Of a stretch of DNA of 64,000 nucleotides, positions 1 to 10,825 are shown in pieces. The position numbers were made by a program, and so were the translations under genes. Position 1 is the first letter of the stretch. Each line of letters opens with the position of its first letter. Source of the stretch: Pseudeuparius sepicola (lineage: Eukaryota > Arthropoda > Insecta > Coleoptera > Anthribidae); contig OY987307.1 in NCBI GenBank assembly GCA_963920635.1, positions 17,499,735 to 17,563,734 of the forward strand. Direction: 5' to 3'. The notes beneath the pieces were generated by a model that worked only from the letters and a program-made list of their open reading frames with translations, was not told where the DNA came from and made no database searches.

Positions 1-261
1 TTAAAAATTTAAAAAGAATTAAATCTGATGTCTGGTGCATCCCCAGCACAGCCCTCTTAAAATAAACTGGACTGCTTTTCCAATACAATCATTTGTCCCA
101 CCTATATATGTATAATATATGTCCCACCGAAAGGTCGGCCATGTTGGCCCCACAGGTCATTGGCTGTGGTCAAATGTAATTTTGTGTTGCCACCACAAAT
201 TTCGCTTCTCCCCTTGAATGCACACTAAATCCCCTAGAATGGCCTATTCTAGGGGATTTAT
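1..261. other. unassigned AT-rich flank
   Basis: No gene or clear repeat boundary is visible. A short palindrome around the string cccctagaat near 230-260 (CCCCTAGAAT / ATTCTAGGGG) precedes the satellite array. Confidence 0.4.
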
Positions 262-1218
262 TATTTCCGGAAATTTAATTCATGCTCGCGAGAGATTCGG
301 TACGAAAATTTCATGTCAAAACTATTTGAAAATACAATTAAATTGGTGACATATGGTGACTGGTGTTATTGTTGTATAGGAGGGAGATTTCCACTTATTA
401 ATCTTACAGCTAGGTGCTTACGGGAGGGTGATTTCCGAAAAAATAAACAAGTTGCCATGGCAACGTTAAGAAATGCTTGTGTTTTATATTCGCACCCGAG
501 AAAAAATTTCCGGAATTTTAATTCATGCTCGCGGGAGATTCGGTACGAAAATTTCATGTCAAAACTATTTGAAAATACAATTAAATTGGTGACATATGGT
601 GACTGGTGTTATTGTTGTATAGGAGGGAGATTTCCACTTATTAATCTTACAGCTAGGTGCTTACGGGAGGGTGATTTCCGAAAAAATAAACAAGTTGCCA
701 TGGCAACGTTAAGAAATGCTTGTGTTTTATATTCGCACCCGAGAAAAAATTTCCGGAATTTTAATTCATGCTCGCGGGAGATTCGGTACGAAAATTTCAT
801 GTCAAAACTATTTGAAAATACAATTAAATTGGTGACATATGGTGACTGGTGTTATTGTTGTATAGGAGGGAGATTTCCACTTATTAATCTTACAGCTAGG
901 TGCTTACGGGAGGGTGATTTCCGAAAAAATAAACAAGTTGCCATGGCAACGTTAAGAAATGCTTGTGTTTTATATTCGCACCCGAGAAAAAATTTCCGGA
1001 ATTTTAATTCATGCTCGCGGGAGATTCGGTACGAAAATTTCATGTCAAAACTATTTGAAAATACAATTAAATTGGTGACATATGGTGACTGGTGTTATTG
1101 TTGTATAGGAGGGAGATTTCCACTTATTAATCTAACAGCTAGGTGCTTATGGGAGGGTGATTTCCGAAAAAATACACAAGTTTCCATGGCAACGTTAAGA
1201 AATGCTTGTGTTTTATTG
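262..1218. repeat. 243-bp tandem satellite, about 4 copies
   Basis: The same block starts at 313, 556, 799 and 1042, an exact 243-bp period. The first three units are practically identical; the fourth carries substitutions and stops matching near 1216. Because 243 is divisible by 3, the array reads as a long open frame on both strands, which is an artefact of periodicity and not a gene. Each unit holds the palindrome GTTGCCATGGCAAC (451, 694, 937; variant GTTTCC... at 1180). Confidence 0.93.
451..464. promoter_or_regulatory. palindromic X-box (RFX-type site) in satellite
   Basis: GTTGCCATGGCAAC is a perfect inverted repeat equal to the palindromic X-box/RFX consensus. It recurs at 694-707 and 937-950, with a one-base variant at 1180-1193. 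That RFX proteins bind here is inference; the sequence identity is direct. Confidence 0.5.
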
Positions 1219-1236
1219 GTTGTACCTTGTCGACAT

Positions 1237-1970
1237 CAAGGTTAGTTTGTAGGAAGGTTGGGACATTCGTCGACTTGGAACTTGGAAGGGAAGGGGGGGT
1301 GAGAGGGGCAAAGGGGGGAAAAGCCGCAATTTAAGTTGGTAGCATTTACACGTGTGTTGGGTGTTGACAATCCAGTGGTTTTGTGTTTATTACTTCTGTA
1401 ACGCGCCGCCCTTGGGAGCTGCTTGTTGCTAACCGATCAGCTGTCTCGGCGATGCGTTGACCCCCTCTTCCGAGTCGGGTCCGCAGGCGTACCGCCGCCT
1501 CGACCGGTTGCCCGGCGGCCGGCGGGCCGGCGCTTCCTCGCCAGTGGCAACGGAGACTTTGACTGGAACACTACGTGGTTTCGCCGGTCGTGAGTTCCGA
1601 CTGCCGTCGCGACATAAGTCTCAAAAAGTTGTTATTTGCATATTAAAGTTGTACTAAAAAGTAACGGCTCTCATTTGTACGTCCAGCTCCGACAACGTGA
1701 ATTGGCGATTTAGTAACTCCCTAAATAGATAACGCTTCCAGCCATAGGCGCACACAGACGTTTTTGGCATGTACTTTGTTTATGGTGCATATTTATTTAT
1801 GTTTTCAGTTTTCAATGCCCGTGTTGTCCCTTTTGGTACGCCATTGGCATCAAGGTGAAGGCCAGCTGGTGAGAGCGGCACAGTCGCGCGATGTTGCCGG
1901 TGCAAAGGGACTGCCTTTGGTTTTGTTTATGAGTGGGGAAATGTCCTAACCTTCTTATAAACTAACCTTG
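1237..1970. mobile_element. non-autonomous hAT-like element with 8-bp TSD
   Basis: The termini are CAAGGTTAGTTTGTAGGAAG at the left and its near-perfect inverse at 1940-1970, about 30 bp of TIR. The 8-bp string GTCGACAT directly flanks both ends (1229-1236 and 1971-1978). An 8-bp duplication with CA...TG ends is the hAT signature. The interior is GC-rich (roughly 1390-1620) and has no recognisable transposase. Confidence 0.8.
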
Positions 1971-2054
1971 GTCGACATGAAATTTTCGATAAAATTTCCG
2001 GCACTTGTGATATTAGATAGGAATATTACTAGGCCGAATATTCGGTGTACGGCC

Positions 2055-2390
2055 AATGCCACATTTCACTATTGGCTGCACCCCTCTACCTGCCGCCAAC
2101 CTACGTTTTCGGGGGGGTCCGCGTTTACCTTCCTCTGTCAACCCAGGCGTGTGCCACCGACGCGTGGGGGCAAAAAAAGGCCGGCACACTTGATTAAAGA
2201 TGCACCTGGCTCGCGATAAATCTCCATCGGGGCAAGATTGATGAGCTCGCCGAATTCTTTCACGCCTCCAGCAGGATTTTCAGGAACTGCGGGAGATTAA
2301 CGCCGAGAAATATGAATTTTCCGGGTGACACCTTCTTTAAGGTCGATTTCCGCGCGAGGAATCATTAGGGACGATGACATTAAGATTAGT
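2055..2390 (+). repeat. dispersed repeat R1, copy A
   Basis: A roughly 330-bp GC-richer segment whose reverse complement recurs at 25462-25780 and, shorter, at 34436-34545. Shared landmarks are GGTAAACG next to a GC-rich run, GCCAGGTGCATCTTTAATCA (on the complement) and GAATTCGGCGAGCTCATCAA (complement). No protein domain is evident. I could not define termini or a target duplication. Confidence 0.8.
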
Positions 2391-2724
2391 GAGCCCAACG
2401 AAATTTAAAAAAATATATGACCCGGGTATTCCGTTTTCATCCAGAACACATATTTTAACCGTTCAGCTAGGACACAAAAATTACAAATTGGGTTCATCTT
2501 TGAGGAGCTGAAGTGTCGCACAGTTTTGGTGGAAAAACATCTGATGGATATTTTTATAGAAAAAGTTAAAATTCAAAAGAGTAAAATGCGTGTAGGTTGC
2601 CATGAAATCAAAACCAAATGATCACAATGTATCAATATTATTACCTATGTTTAAGGAAAGGATTTTCAATTGGATGTGGCCCCAATTCATAACACTGCTC
2701 TTAACCTGGACCAACACTATATTA

Positions 2725-3211
2725 ATAGCCCGGGAGCCAGTGACAGATTTTTGTTAGTCATTTCCTCTCGGCCGATAATTCGTAAAATGCTTCATTCAGT
2801 TGTGTTATGAAGCATCGTGAACGTCAGCTGGGGTACCAGTGGTGGGTTGGACAATGACACCCCCCCATACACGTAAAAAAAATTTTTTTTTCAATCATTT
2901 CCTCCCGGCTGAAAATTGGTCAGGTAATAATAGGTGAACATTTTATTTTTTTAATATTGAAGTCAACAGGTGTTTTTGGGCACGTTTTGGCAATTTCAAG
3001 GCAAACGGTTGATTTGATCGTTATGAAACAAGAGTACCTCTTTGTTGCAGTTTTTTTACGTGTATGGGGGGGGGGTGCCATTATCCAACCCACCACTGGT
3101 ACCCCAGCTGACGCTCACGATGCTTCATAACACAACTGAATGAAACATTTTACGAATTATCGGCCAGGAGGATTTTGGTCGAACAAATCTGTCACTGGCT
3201 CCCGGGCTATA
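2725..3211. mobile_element. foldback element, ~165-bp arms
   Basis: The arm starting AGCCCGGGAGCCAGTGACAG near 2727 recurs inverted up to CTGGCTCCCGGGCT near 3209. The arms run to about 2890 and from about 3048. The 157-bp spacer includes a segment (2950-3045) also found at 15.4, 39.2 and 39.6 kb, so the spacer shares ancestry with other foldbacks. No clear target duplication was seen. Confidence 0.8.
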
Positions 3212-3533
3212 AAGACCTGTGCAAAGCGCTGTTTCAAACGATCGCCACTGGCGCCAGTAAAAAACGGTAATGTTGCATTTTTTTAAAAATAAAACCATAC
3301 AAATGAGTGTTACAACGAATTTAACATCCAAAATGAAATAAAATGCTTGTTATGTTAATTTAATTTGACAAGCTTACATGGCATACATTCATAGATTTTA
3401 TTAAGAAAAGCGAGTCTGAAAGTCAAGCAAGCGTATTTTGGTACCTTTTGGTTTGAAATGAAGTCAATGGATAGTTGTTGTAGTGTAAGTAAGTACCTAT
3501 AGAACGCATTAAATTTTTCAGTTTCTTCTTATA

Positions 3534-5062
3534 CACTGTGTCCCGGATAAGAATTAACAGCATGGGGATATTGCAAACGGTGAGAGATAGAGTAACGGTT
3601 AAATGGGGAAAAAGTTGCGCAATTTCGAGGTCAATAAAATGGCACAAACAGATTTCTAATATCTTTTTTCGTTTTTGAGTTATTTTGAAAAAAGTAAAAT
3701 TTTGCGTTTTCGATTTTATTTTTTTCTGAAGTTGTTATCACAGATAGAAAAAAAAAGAAAAACACTTTCTTATGGCACTATTTAACGGGCTTTAAGATGG
3801 CGTTTTTAGATTTGTTCTACAACGTTTCGTTTTTGAGAAACCATCTTCAACTTTATTGTTTTAAATACGGACCTGGATTTTTTTTTTGCAGATTTTGAAA
3901 GCACTTTTCATTGCAAATACCATGATGTATGACACGGAATATTTTTAAATTGTTTTGAGACAATTATTCTGAAAATTCCCTTTTTTCCATTCATTTTTCT
4001 CTAATGCGGCCCTGTATTTAATAATAAGAAGTCTAAATATTAATCAGTATTGTCAACAATTTAACTTACAACTTATCTTTCGATTATTGGAGAACCAAAG
4101 AAAGGACGGCAAAGACTAATAACAGTCACATGCGATAATAAAAAATAAATAAAAAAAACCCACCTAGAAGGCTTTGTAACAACGAAACAACCTTGTAATT
4201 TGTCATAACTCCCACTGTATCATTTAGTTAACAATTTGTATCATTAGAAATGGAGGGTGCTTTTTCAAATGGGGACAAATTTAACATGTCAGGATGTTAT
4301 ATCTTGCGTCACAGAAATAGTGTAGAGGCCGAACGAATGTATTGTTGCAATTAATAAATAGCAAAAGTTATTGATTTCGTTGGCTTAAAGCTTTCTTCTA
4401 ACAATTAGAAAAAGCTAAGAATTTACTCCAAAACACAATGCGACACTGTTTGCTGTACAACAACAGAGGAAAGCACTTACCATACAGGGCCGTATTTAAA
4501 AATATTAAGCTTTCGAAGTAAAAATAAACTGTAAATAAATTGTTGTCAATACTGATTAATAATTAGACTTCTTATTATTAAATACAGGGCCGCAATAGAA
4601 AAAAATGAATGGAAAAAATGAGTAATCAGTAAATTGTCTCAAAACATTTTAAAAATATTTCGTGTCATACATCTTGGGATTTGCAATGAAAAGTGCTTTC
4701 AAAATCTGCAAAAAAAAATCCAGGTCCGTATTTAAAAAAATAAAGTTGAAGATGGTTTCTCAAAAACGAAACGTTGTAGAACAAATCTAAAAACGCCATC
4801 TTAAAGCCCGTTAAAAAGTGCCATAAGAAAGTGTTTTTCTTTTTTTTTCTATCTGTCATAACAACTTCAGAAAAAAATAAAATCGAAAACGCAAAATTTT
4901 ACTTTTTTCAAAATAACTCAAAAACGAAAAAAGATATTAGAAATCTGTTTGTGCCATTTTATTGACCTCGAAATTGCGCAACTTTTTCCCCATTTAACCG
5001 TTGCTCTATCTCTCACCGTTTGCAATATACCCATGCTGTTCATTCTTATCCAGGACACAGTG
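3534..5062. mobile_element. Tc1/mariner-type foldback, ~528-bp TIRs, TA flanks
   Basis: The ends read CACTGTGTCC...GGACACAGTG, flanked by TA at 3532-3533 and 5063-5064. The left arm runs to about 4062 and the right arm begins about 4535. The unique middle of about 475 bp has no transposase domain. The open frames at 3423-3647 and 4949-5200 are mirror images inside the arms and are not genes. Confidence 0.88.
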
Positions 5063-5577
5063 TATAGTGGACCATTGGTTCGCTTTGGAGCTATAAACAA
5101 AATTTTCTATTTTCATTCTTGCATACGTTACAAAATACTCTTCAAAATATTATATCTAGAATTCTCGCTTCTTCAACTGGTTGAACAGATCATCCCGTAA
5201 TTCCAAAATAGTGTTTTCCTGCTCCCTCCCCCGTAAGTACACCTTACATACTCCCCAACAGGCCCGAAAGCGAAAGTCAAATGTTCGAGGTGCCCTATTA
5301 CTTTGGTTTCTAGCTGCGAAAGTAGTTGCTAGGTGTATCATGGTTGCTAGGTATAAAAAGTATTGCTTAGCAACCCTTATGCAGCAAGGACCTTAAAACC
5401 ATTATTAAAATATATATAGCAACGCGAATCTTACGTCAATTTTAATAGGTTTCACAACAATCGTTTACAAACTGGTTTTGATAAAAAAAACACGAATTGT
5501 ACCAAAGAAAAATTAATAATATCAATGTTTCTCTGTCGTCAAATAAGAGCCACATAACAGACCAAATTTGACAAGCA
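5063..5577. other. no gene seen
   Basis: No domain-bearing frame is visible. Overlapping short open frames on both strands at 5156-5396 look like chance. GTTGCTAGG occurs twice (about 5325 and 5343), reminiscent of X-box half sites. Confidence 0.4.
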
Positions 5578-5652
5578 CCTCGCTACCGGTAGGGTGAGCG
5601 TTCGCGATTAGTAATTCGTAGATTCAGGGTTCAAATCCCACACAAAGCTCAA
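5578..5652 (+). repeat. tRNA-like segment, possible SINE head
   Basis: The segment contains GGTTCAAATCCCAC, which matches a B-box/T-arm, about 40 bases after GGTAGGGTGAGCGTTCGC, which resembles a tRNA D-arm/A-box. Acceptor pairing is poor and I cannot identify an anticodon. A decayed tRNA-derived SINE head or tRNA pseudogene fits better than a functional tRNA. Confidence 0.35.
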
Positions 5653-5864
5653 CAATTTTTATTTATTTTTTATTATCGCTGCATTATGCCTCTTATATTT
5701 ATCACTGATTATTATTTTTAGTAATTGAACAAAGGTTATTTTGAAGATCATTATTACTCAAAATCTACTCCATATGTATTTAGAGCTTTATTCAAAGTAT
5801 GTACCTACCTATATCCTGAAATTGTCGGTAGCAGGAAAAATGTAATACATTGCACGATGCGTAA

Positions 5865-6350
5865 GCTCTTTTTTATTATACTTCTTTGAAAACACCTTAT
5901 TTTCATCTGTTTTAGCAATAATGAAAGATGGGGTTTTTCGGGCTAGCGCACGGAAACAGCGCATGGAAAAACTTTCCGTGCGCTGAATAAAAATACCGAA
6001 TATATGGCTTTAAAATAGAAATATACAGCAAAGTAAACTAAATTTAAAAAACTCTATATGCTCTCTGATATTTAACATGTACCTATTTTGTATTTTAATT
6101 CGTACCTAAGTGTTTCAATATTTAGATACATTTCTGTAATATTTTTGACGTTTTATTCACCTTATCTGACAATAACTAATTTACAACAAAGCACCTTTGA
6201 AATAATTTGAGAGTAACCATGGAAACGCATCATACATACCAAACACTATATTGTCTGCATTGTTTATTTTTTGTCAATTAAATTTATTATAATATGCCGA
6301 TAAAATGTTTTAAGTTTCCGTTTTCAAAGAAGTATAATAAAAAATATCGT
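5865..6350. repeat. inverted repeat with GC-rich hairpins nearby
   Basis: TTATTATACTTCTTTGAAAA at about 5872 is inverted at about 6325 (TTTTCAAAGAAGTATAATAA). Inside is a hairpin built on GCGCACGGAA...TTCCGTGCGC at 5946-5985. Just outside, at 6370-6448, a second hairpin uses TTTTTCCGTGC...GCACGGAAAAA with an inner CCCGTGT...ACACGGG. The layout suggests a decayed foldback. Confidence 0.55.
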
Positions 6351-6522
6351 TCATTACACGTCCAGAAATAGATTTTTCCGTGCTTGCATGACTTCCCGTG
6401 TTCGGCTGCGCCTCACACGGGAATTTGTCACGCGCGCACGGAAAAATCTTTATTTCCAGATTCGTAATGTAATATACTATTTTGGCGTCGGAGGTACTTA
6501 TTAAAAGCTTTTATTTAACTTG

Positions 6523-6554
6523 CAATGTATGTATGTATGTATGTATGTATGTAA
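6523..6554. repeat. (ATGT)n microsatellite
   Basis: About seven tandem ATGT units directly before the 122-bp satellite. Confidence 0.9.
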
Positions 6555-6597
6555 TTTGTTCGGGTGGAATCTTGCAACTCAATTTTGAAGCAGATAT

Positions 6598-7075
6598 CTT
6601 CAACCGATCGAGCTGAAATTTTGTACACACGTTTAATTTGGATGACAATGCATGATTATATGTGTGACGTCATTCTAAATCCAACATGGCGGATCACCCA
6701 AGATGGCGGACTAGTTAAATTTCAACCGATCGAGCTGAAATTTTGTACACACGTTTAATTTGGATGACAATGCATGATTATATGTGTGACGTCATTCTAA
6801 ATCCAACATGGCGGAACACTCAAGATGGCGGACTAGTTAAATTTCAACCGATCGAGCTGAAATTTTGTACACACGTTTAATTTGGATGACAATGCATGAT
6901 TATATGTGTGACGTCATTCTAAATCCAACATGGCGGAACACTCAAGATGGCGGACTAGTTAAATTTCAACCGATCGAGCTGAAATTTTGTACACACGTTT
7001 AATTTGGATGACAATGCATGATTATATGTGTGACGTCATTCTAAATCCAACATGGCGGAACACCCAAGATGGTCA
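6598..7075. repeat. 122-bp tandem satellite, 4 copies
   Basis: CAACCGATCGAGCTGAAATT starts at 6601, 6723, 6845 and 6967, an exact 122-bp period with very few differences. Each unit contains TGACGTCA (6665, 6787, 6909, 7031), the full palindromic cAMP-response element. It also contains ATGGCGG motifs of the YY1/Pho type (CAACATGGCGG, and CAAGATGGCGG in the first three units). Confidence 0.93.
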
Positions 7076-7192
7076 TTAGAAGGTCTCCTCATTGAAGAGC
7101 TAGACTGTTCTAAACTAACCGGCAAACGACCTTGCAACAATGATGCGTTAACTGAGATGAATAGACTCAGACACCTGGCCAAACTAAAAATT

Positions 7193-7531
7193 ACAAAATA
7201 AATTAAAAGTAAAAAAATATTTTTAAAAAAAGCTTTTATTTAAATGCGCTAAAAAGAATAAAATAATCTTTTCTTTTAAAACTTTTACTATCAACTTATA
7301 ACGTCATTCCACAATTTATATGATATAAAAGCTTGTCGCGAGATTTAAGTTTTCAAACTAAGTAAATACCACTACTTAAATCTCGCGACAAGCTTTTATA
7401 TCATATAAATTGTGGAATGACGTTATAAGTTGATAGTAAAAGTTTTAAAAGAAAAGATTATTTTATTCTTTTTAGCGCATTTAAATAAAAGCTTTTTTTA
7501 AAAATATTTTTTTACTTTTAATTTATTTTAA
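7193..7531. repeat. 340-bp near-perfect hairpin
   Basis: The left arm (about 7197-7350) starts AAATTAAAAGTAAAAAAATA; the right arm (about 7372-7530) is its inverse. A spacer of about 25 bases separates them (contains AAACTAAGTAAATACC). Arms carry CTTGTCGCGAGATTTAAG. No transposon-type ends or target duplication were identified. A second small palindrome follows at 7534-7562 (GAGGCAACGC / GCGTTGCCTC). Confidence 0.88.
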
Positions 7532-7562
7532 TGACTGAGGCAACGCTCGCGTTGCCTCGGTC

Positions 7563-8182
7563 TTTAGACAACCTCCTCGGCCAAAAAAGTGCACTTACGC
7601 ATCTGATGGCCATGTAAATAACTATTATTATCCTGCAGTTTACGTAATAGTCTAGTCTATGCATACGATTTTCTTCATGAGCATGGAAATTTTAGGTTAT
7701 CATAAACAAATCTACCTTTCGTGGCCGTAAAAAGGACGAAAATTGTAACAAAGCTGGATATTTCAAATATGGGATAATCAAAACGTCAGAAACTGACATA
7801 GCTACACCCACAGAATACCCCCTATAACCTCTAATAAGTCGCAATTTTTTTCGTCGAGTAGCGCCACCGCCACCCCAGTCAGCAAACAACAATGGATTGA
7901 AAGAAGCAGTACCCTTGCAAAATAGTCACAACAATGGACTTTTTCTTTTCGGGGAATAATTATATTTCTGTTATGTTAGACCAGCCACAGACATGCATTT
8001 TGCAAGATTTACACTACACAATACGGGAAGTATGTTTACAAATTAGGGTGCGATAATTGAGAAATATTTTTAATTTAAGAAGATGGCTTGGTGTAAGCCT
8101 TGTTTATGGATACTATAGTTAGCCAATGTCTGACACTGACATAAGTACATGATAGAAATACAGAAGATACAGGGGACAGATT
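7563..8182. other. no gene seen
   Basis: No recognisable domain, long open frame or repeat boundary. The 66-codon minus-strand frame at 7692-7892 has no features I recognise. Confidence 0.4.
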
Positions 8183-8806
8183 TTGCCAAAAATAAAGTTG
8201 CCCAGCTGTCATGGTCAGACCCTTTACTATGAAGGTATCATAGTATCAAGCATATATGCTAATCTAAAGTTGTTATATCAACACAGGAATGTTTTGTCCG
8301 TAAATCTAAAAAAAAACCTAACAGACACTTTAGTCCTTTCGCATTTTACATATTGTGATGTGGTTTATGGTCCGTGTTTAACTCAAGCTGATAAAAATAG
8401 GATACAGCGCGTTCAAAAATATTGTTTAAGATACATATTTGGAATGAAAAAATATGAACCTGTCTCTTATAAATTAAAATCTATAAATTGGTTGAATATG
8501 GAAAATAGAAGAAAGTTACATTCGGCTTGTCTGCACCACACCGTAATCACATATAAGTCACCACAATACCTATACAGCAAGATTGGATTCAGGTCAGATG
8601 TACATAACTTGAACTTAAGATTTCGTGGATTATTATCACCTCCAGTTTTTACCTCAAGTGTTTTTCAAAGATCATTTTCGTATAACGTTTACGGCTTATA
8701 CAATTCTATCCCCATTAATCTGAAATGTATTAGTAAGACAGGGTCTTTTAAGTTTATGTACAGGAGTTATTTGTTAGACGCACAATAAGTGATTTCCTAG
8801 GATTAA
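8183..8806 (+). pseudogene. 5'-truncated LINE reverse transcriptase C-terminus
   Basis: A 201-codon open frame ending at 8788 resembles the tail that follows the reverse-transcriptase palm in Jockey/CR1-like non-LTR elements. The residues that fit are LKLLYQHRNVLS, then LVLSHFTYCDVVYGPCL, then RIQRVQKYCLRYIFG. No palm (FADD) or endonuclease is present, so the copy is 5'-truncated, with the junction probably near 8240. The downstream stretch to about 8900 may be its 3' UTR, but I see no poly-A or microsatellite tail. The start methionine is unlikely to be functional. It is a different lineage from the LINE at 26-30.5 kb, judged by dissimilar sequence. Confidence 0.75.
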
Positions 8807-10138
8807 TATTGATAGCAATATGTTAATATGCATATTTTTAAGTTGTAATTTTCATTTTGTTTCACAGCGAACTTAGTTAATATTTTGTTTTGTTATAAGA
8901 GGTGCCAAATTTATATCAGTGCAAACTGCCTTTTGGCTCCATTTTGCAGAATGATATTATGGGTGGAGCAAAATGACAGTTGTGGTTTCACTATAAAAAG
9001 TCGATGTAAACTTATCGTTTGCAAACTGGTAAAGTTTTACATACTTTTATAGGTAATTCTTATTTTACAAGACTATAGAGGTAAAATTGAGCAAAAAATG
9101 TAAATAAAATGAAAAATACATTATTTTACCATAAATTATGTAATTTAATGTAAATTTACAATATATTACGAACAGTCATGAAAAATTACATGCATTTGCA
9201 TGTAATAATAACTCTAAGCATGCGCGTGGTGAGGCTTCCAGAAGCCTGACGCCTTCCTCCATTGGGCCTGGTGAGTGCCGTGCGCTATTCATAGAGTACC
9301 GTGTCCCTGTCGTATGTCGTATTCCGGAATACTGCATAGTGCATCGACGAACTTACCGGGCAAAATAATTATTGTAGTGCAGAGCGGCGCAGCACTCCGG
9401 CCATGTCACAGGGCGCCGGAGGGAACAGCTAGTTGCACTACTGTGCATCAGACAGACGTGCGGAGTCAGGTCCTGCCCTGTCGCCATATTTTCAACACGC
9501 CACGCTTGAACCCGCTTGCTTTTTCGGATTCCTTATACTATACCTAACCAATTATTGTTAACGGTAAGTACCTACCTATATAACTGAAATGAATTTAAAA
9601 TGTCAATTTTGTGTTAAAAATAATAGAGTTGATTAGTTGATATTTTTGTTATATAAACTTTTAGGTATTTTGTTAGAAGGTGTAGGTTACTGTCTTCATT
9701 TTGTGACTTTATCATAATATTTTGTGTCATTTTGCCTAATATGTCTGGATCTCTCATGAATCAGGTAAATTAAGAGAAATATCTTTTAAGGTTGTTACTG
9801 TTTTCTTTACAAATATGATTAAATAGTTTGTAGCAGAGGGTATTTTTTTTATTATTTTTGTATAATATAACCGGGCTACTAAATTAAAAAGTTGTTTAGA
9901 ATGAAATAGGAGCAAATTTGAAATTTGAGGTGAATTCTCAAATAATCAATTTTTTATGAAAAATAAATTTTATGAGTACCTACCTATGTATTTATTTATT
10001 CTGTAAGCAAACGTTTTTAAATGATTACGTATTTTTCTAAATAGTCCTTATAGACAGCGACCTGATGGCCAGGCTTTCACTTTGTCGGCAAGAATCGAAC
10101 CAATATTCGGTAAAATTTCGGCTGTATTAAAATATAAT
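8807..10138. other. no gene seen; GC-richer patch at 9220-9530
   Basis: Mostly AT-rich. From about 9220 to 9530 base composition rises sharply and an open frame of 90 codons (9275-9547) is present, but it matches nothing I know. GAGGCTTCCAGAAGCCTG at about 9230 is a small hairpin. Confidence 0.35.
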
Positions 10139-10139
10139 A

Positions 10140-10676
10140 CAGGGTATTTCCTAAACATGCGGCACAAATTTAAGAGGATATTCCTTAGATCAAAATAAGG
10201 AAAAAGTTCCTATAAAAATATGCCCAAAAAAACTTAATTTTAGAAATACATTTTGTCAAAAATTGTTTCTATCTAAGAAACGTTTGGGCCGAATTCATTA
10301 AACTTTTTACAGTTTTTTTTATCGGTGTACTTTTGACAAAAATAATAACGCCCAGTGTATAATAAAGCAATTAGATAAAAATAAAACTACAACTTTTTGT
10401 CTCTTATTTTTTTGTATATTGCTTCGTTCTGGAGAAAAAAACCGGACCTTTGCAAGTCCCTAAGTTTGAATTTTATTTATTTTTCTCGAAAACGAAGCGA
10501 CATACGAAAAAAGTCAAGGAACAAAAAAGGTTGTATTTTTATTTGCTTTATTAAAAACAATTCCTAGATAGTAATAAAAAACACGTTTCTTGCAAAACTT
10601 TAACATTCTGTATTTCGGAAATAAAGCTATTCTGGGCATTTTTTTATAGAAATTTTTTTCTTATTTTGACCTTATA
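10140..10676. mobile_element. partial foldback with mariner-like left end
   Basis: The left end reads TACAGGGTATTTCC at about 10139. The arm at 10190-10450 is inverted at 10480-10672, with ATAAGGAAAAAGTTCC mirrored and TTCGTTCTGGAG / TCTCGAAAACGAAG facing across the centre. The terminal right end appears lost, since no matching inverse of the first 50 bases is present. Confidence 0.6.
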
Positions 10677-10825
10677 CCGTAATTTTAGCTTTAAATACTA
10701 AATTAACATTAAAAAGCTTCTCTATTTTACGGTTCAATTTAAGTGAAACTACATGCGCTTTAATGTAAATTTTAGACAAATGCTGTGAATTCTTGAAAGT
10801 AAACCTAATGGTGTACGTAAATATA

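Noticed and set aside
313..1245. 310-codon open frame with repeated 81-residue peptide
   Set aside because: It is exactly the 243-bp satellite translated; no domain, and the opposite strand is open too.
3423..3647. Frames at 3423-3647 and 4949-5200 that look like a duplicated small gene
   Set aside because: Identical because they lie in the inverted arms of the 3534-5062 element.
5578..5652. Functional tRNA gene
   Set aside because: Only B-box and part of the A-box fit; no acceptor stem or clear anticodon arm.
262..7075. CRISPR array from regularly spaced repeats
   Set aside because: Units are contiguous satellites with no unique spacers; the context is eukaryotic.
9275..9547. 90-codon frame in a GC-richer patch
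   Set aside because: No recognisable domain, weak start context and no splice structure.
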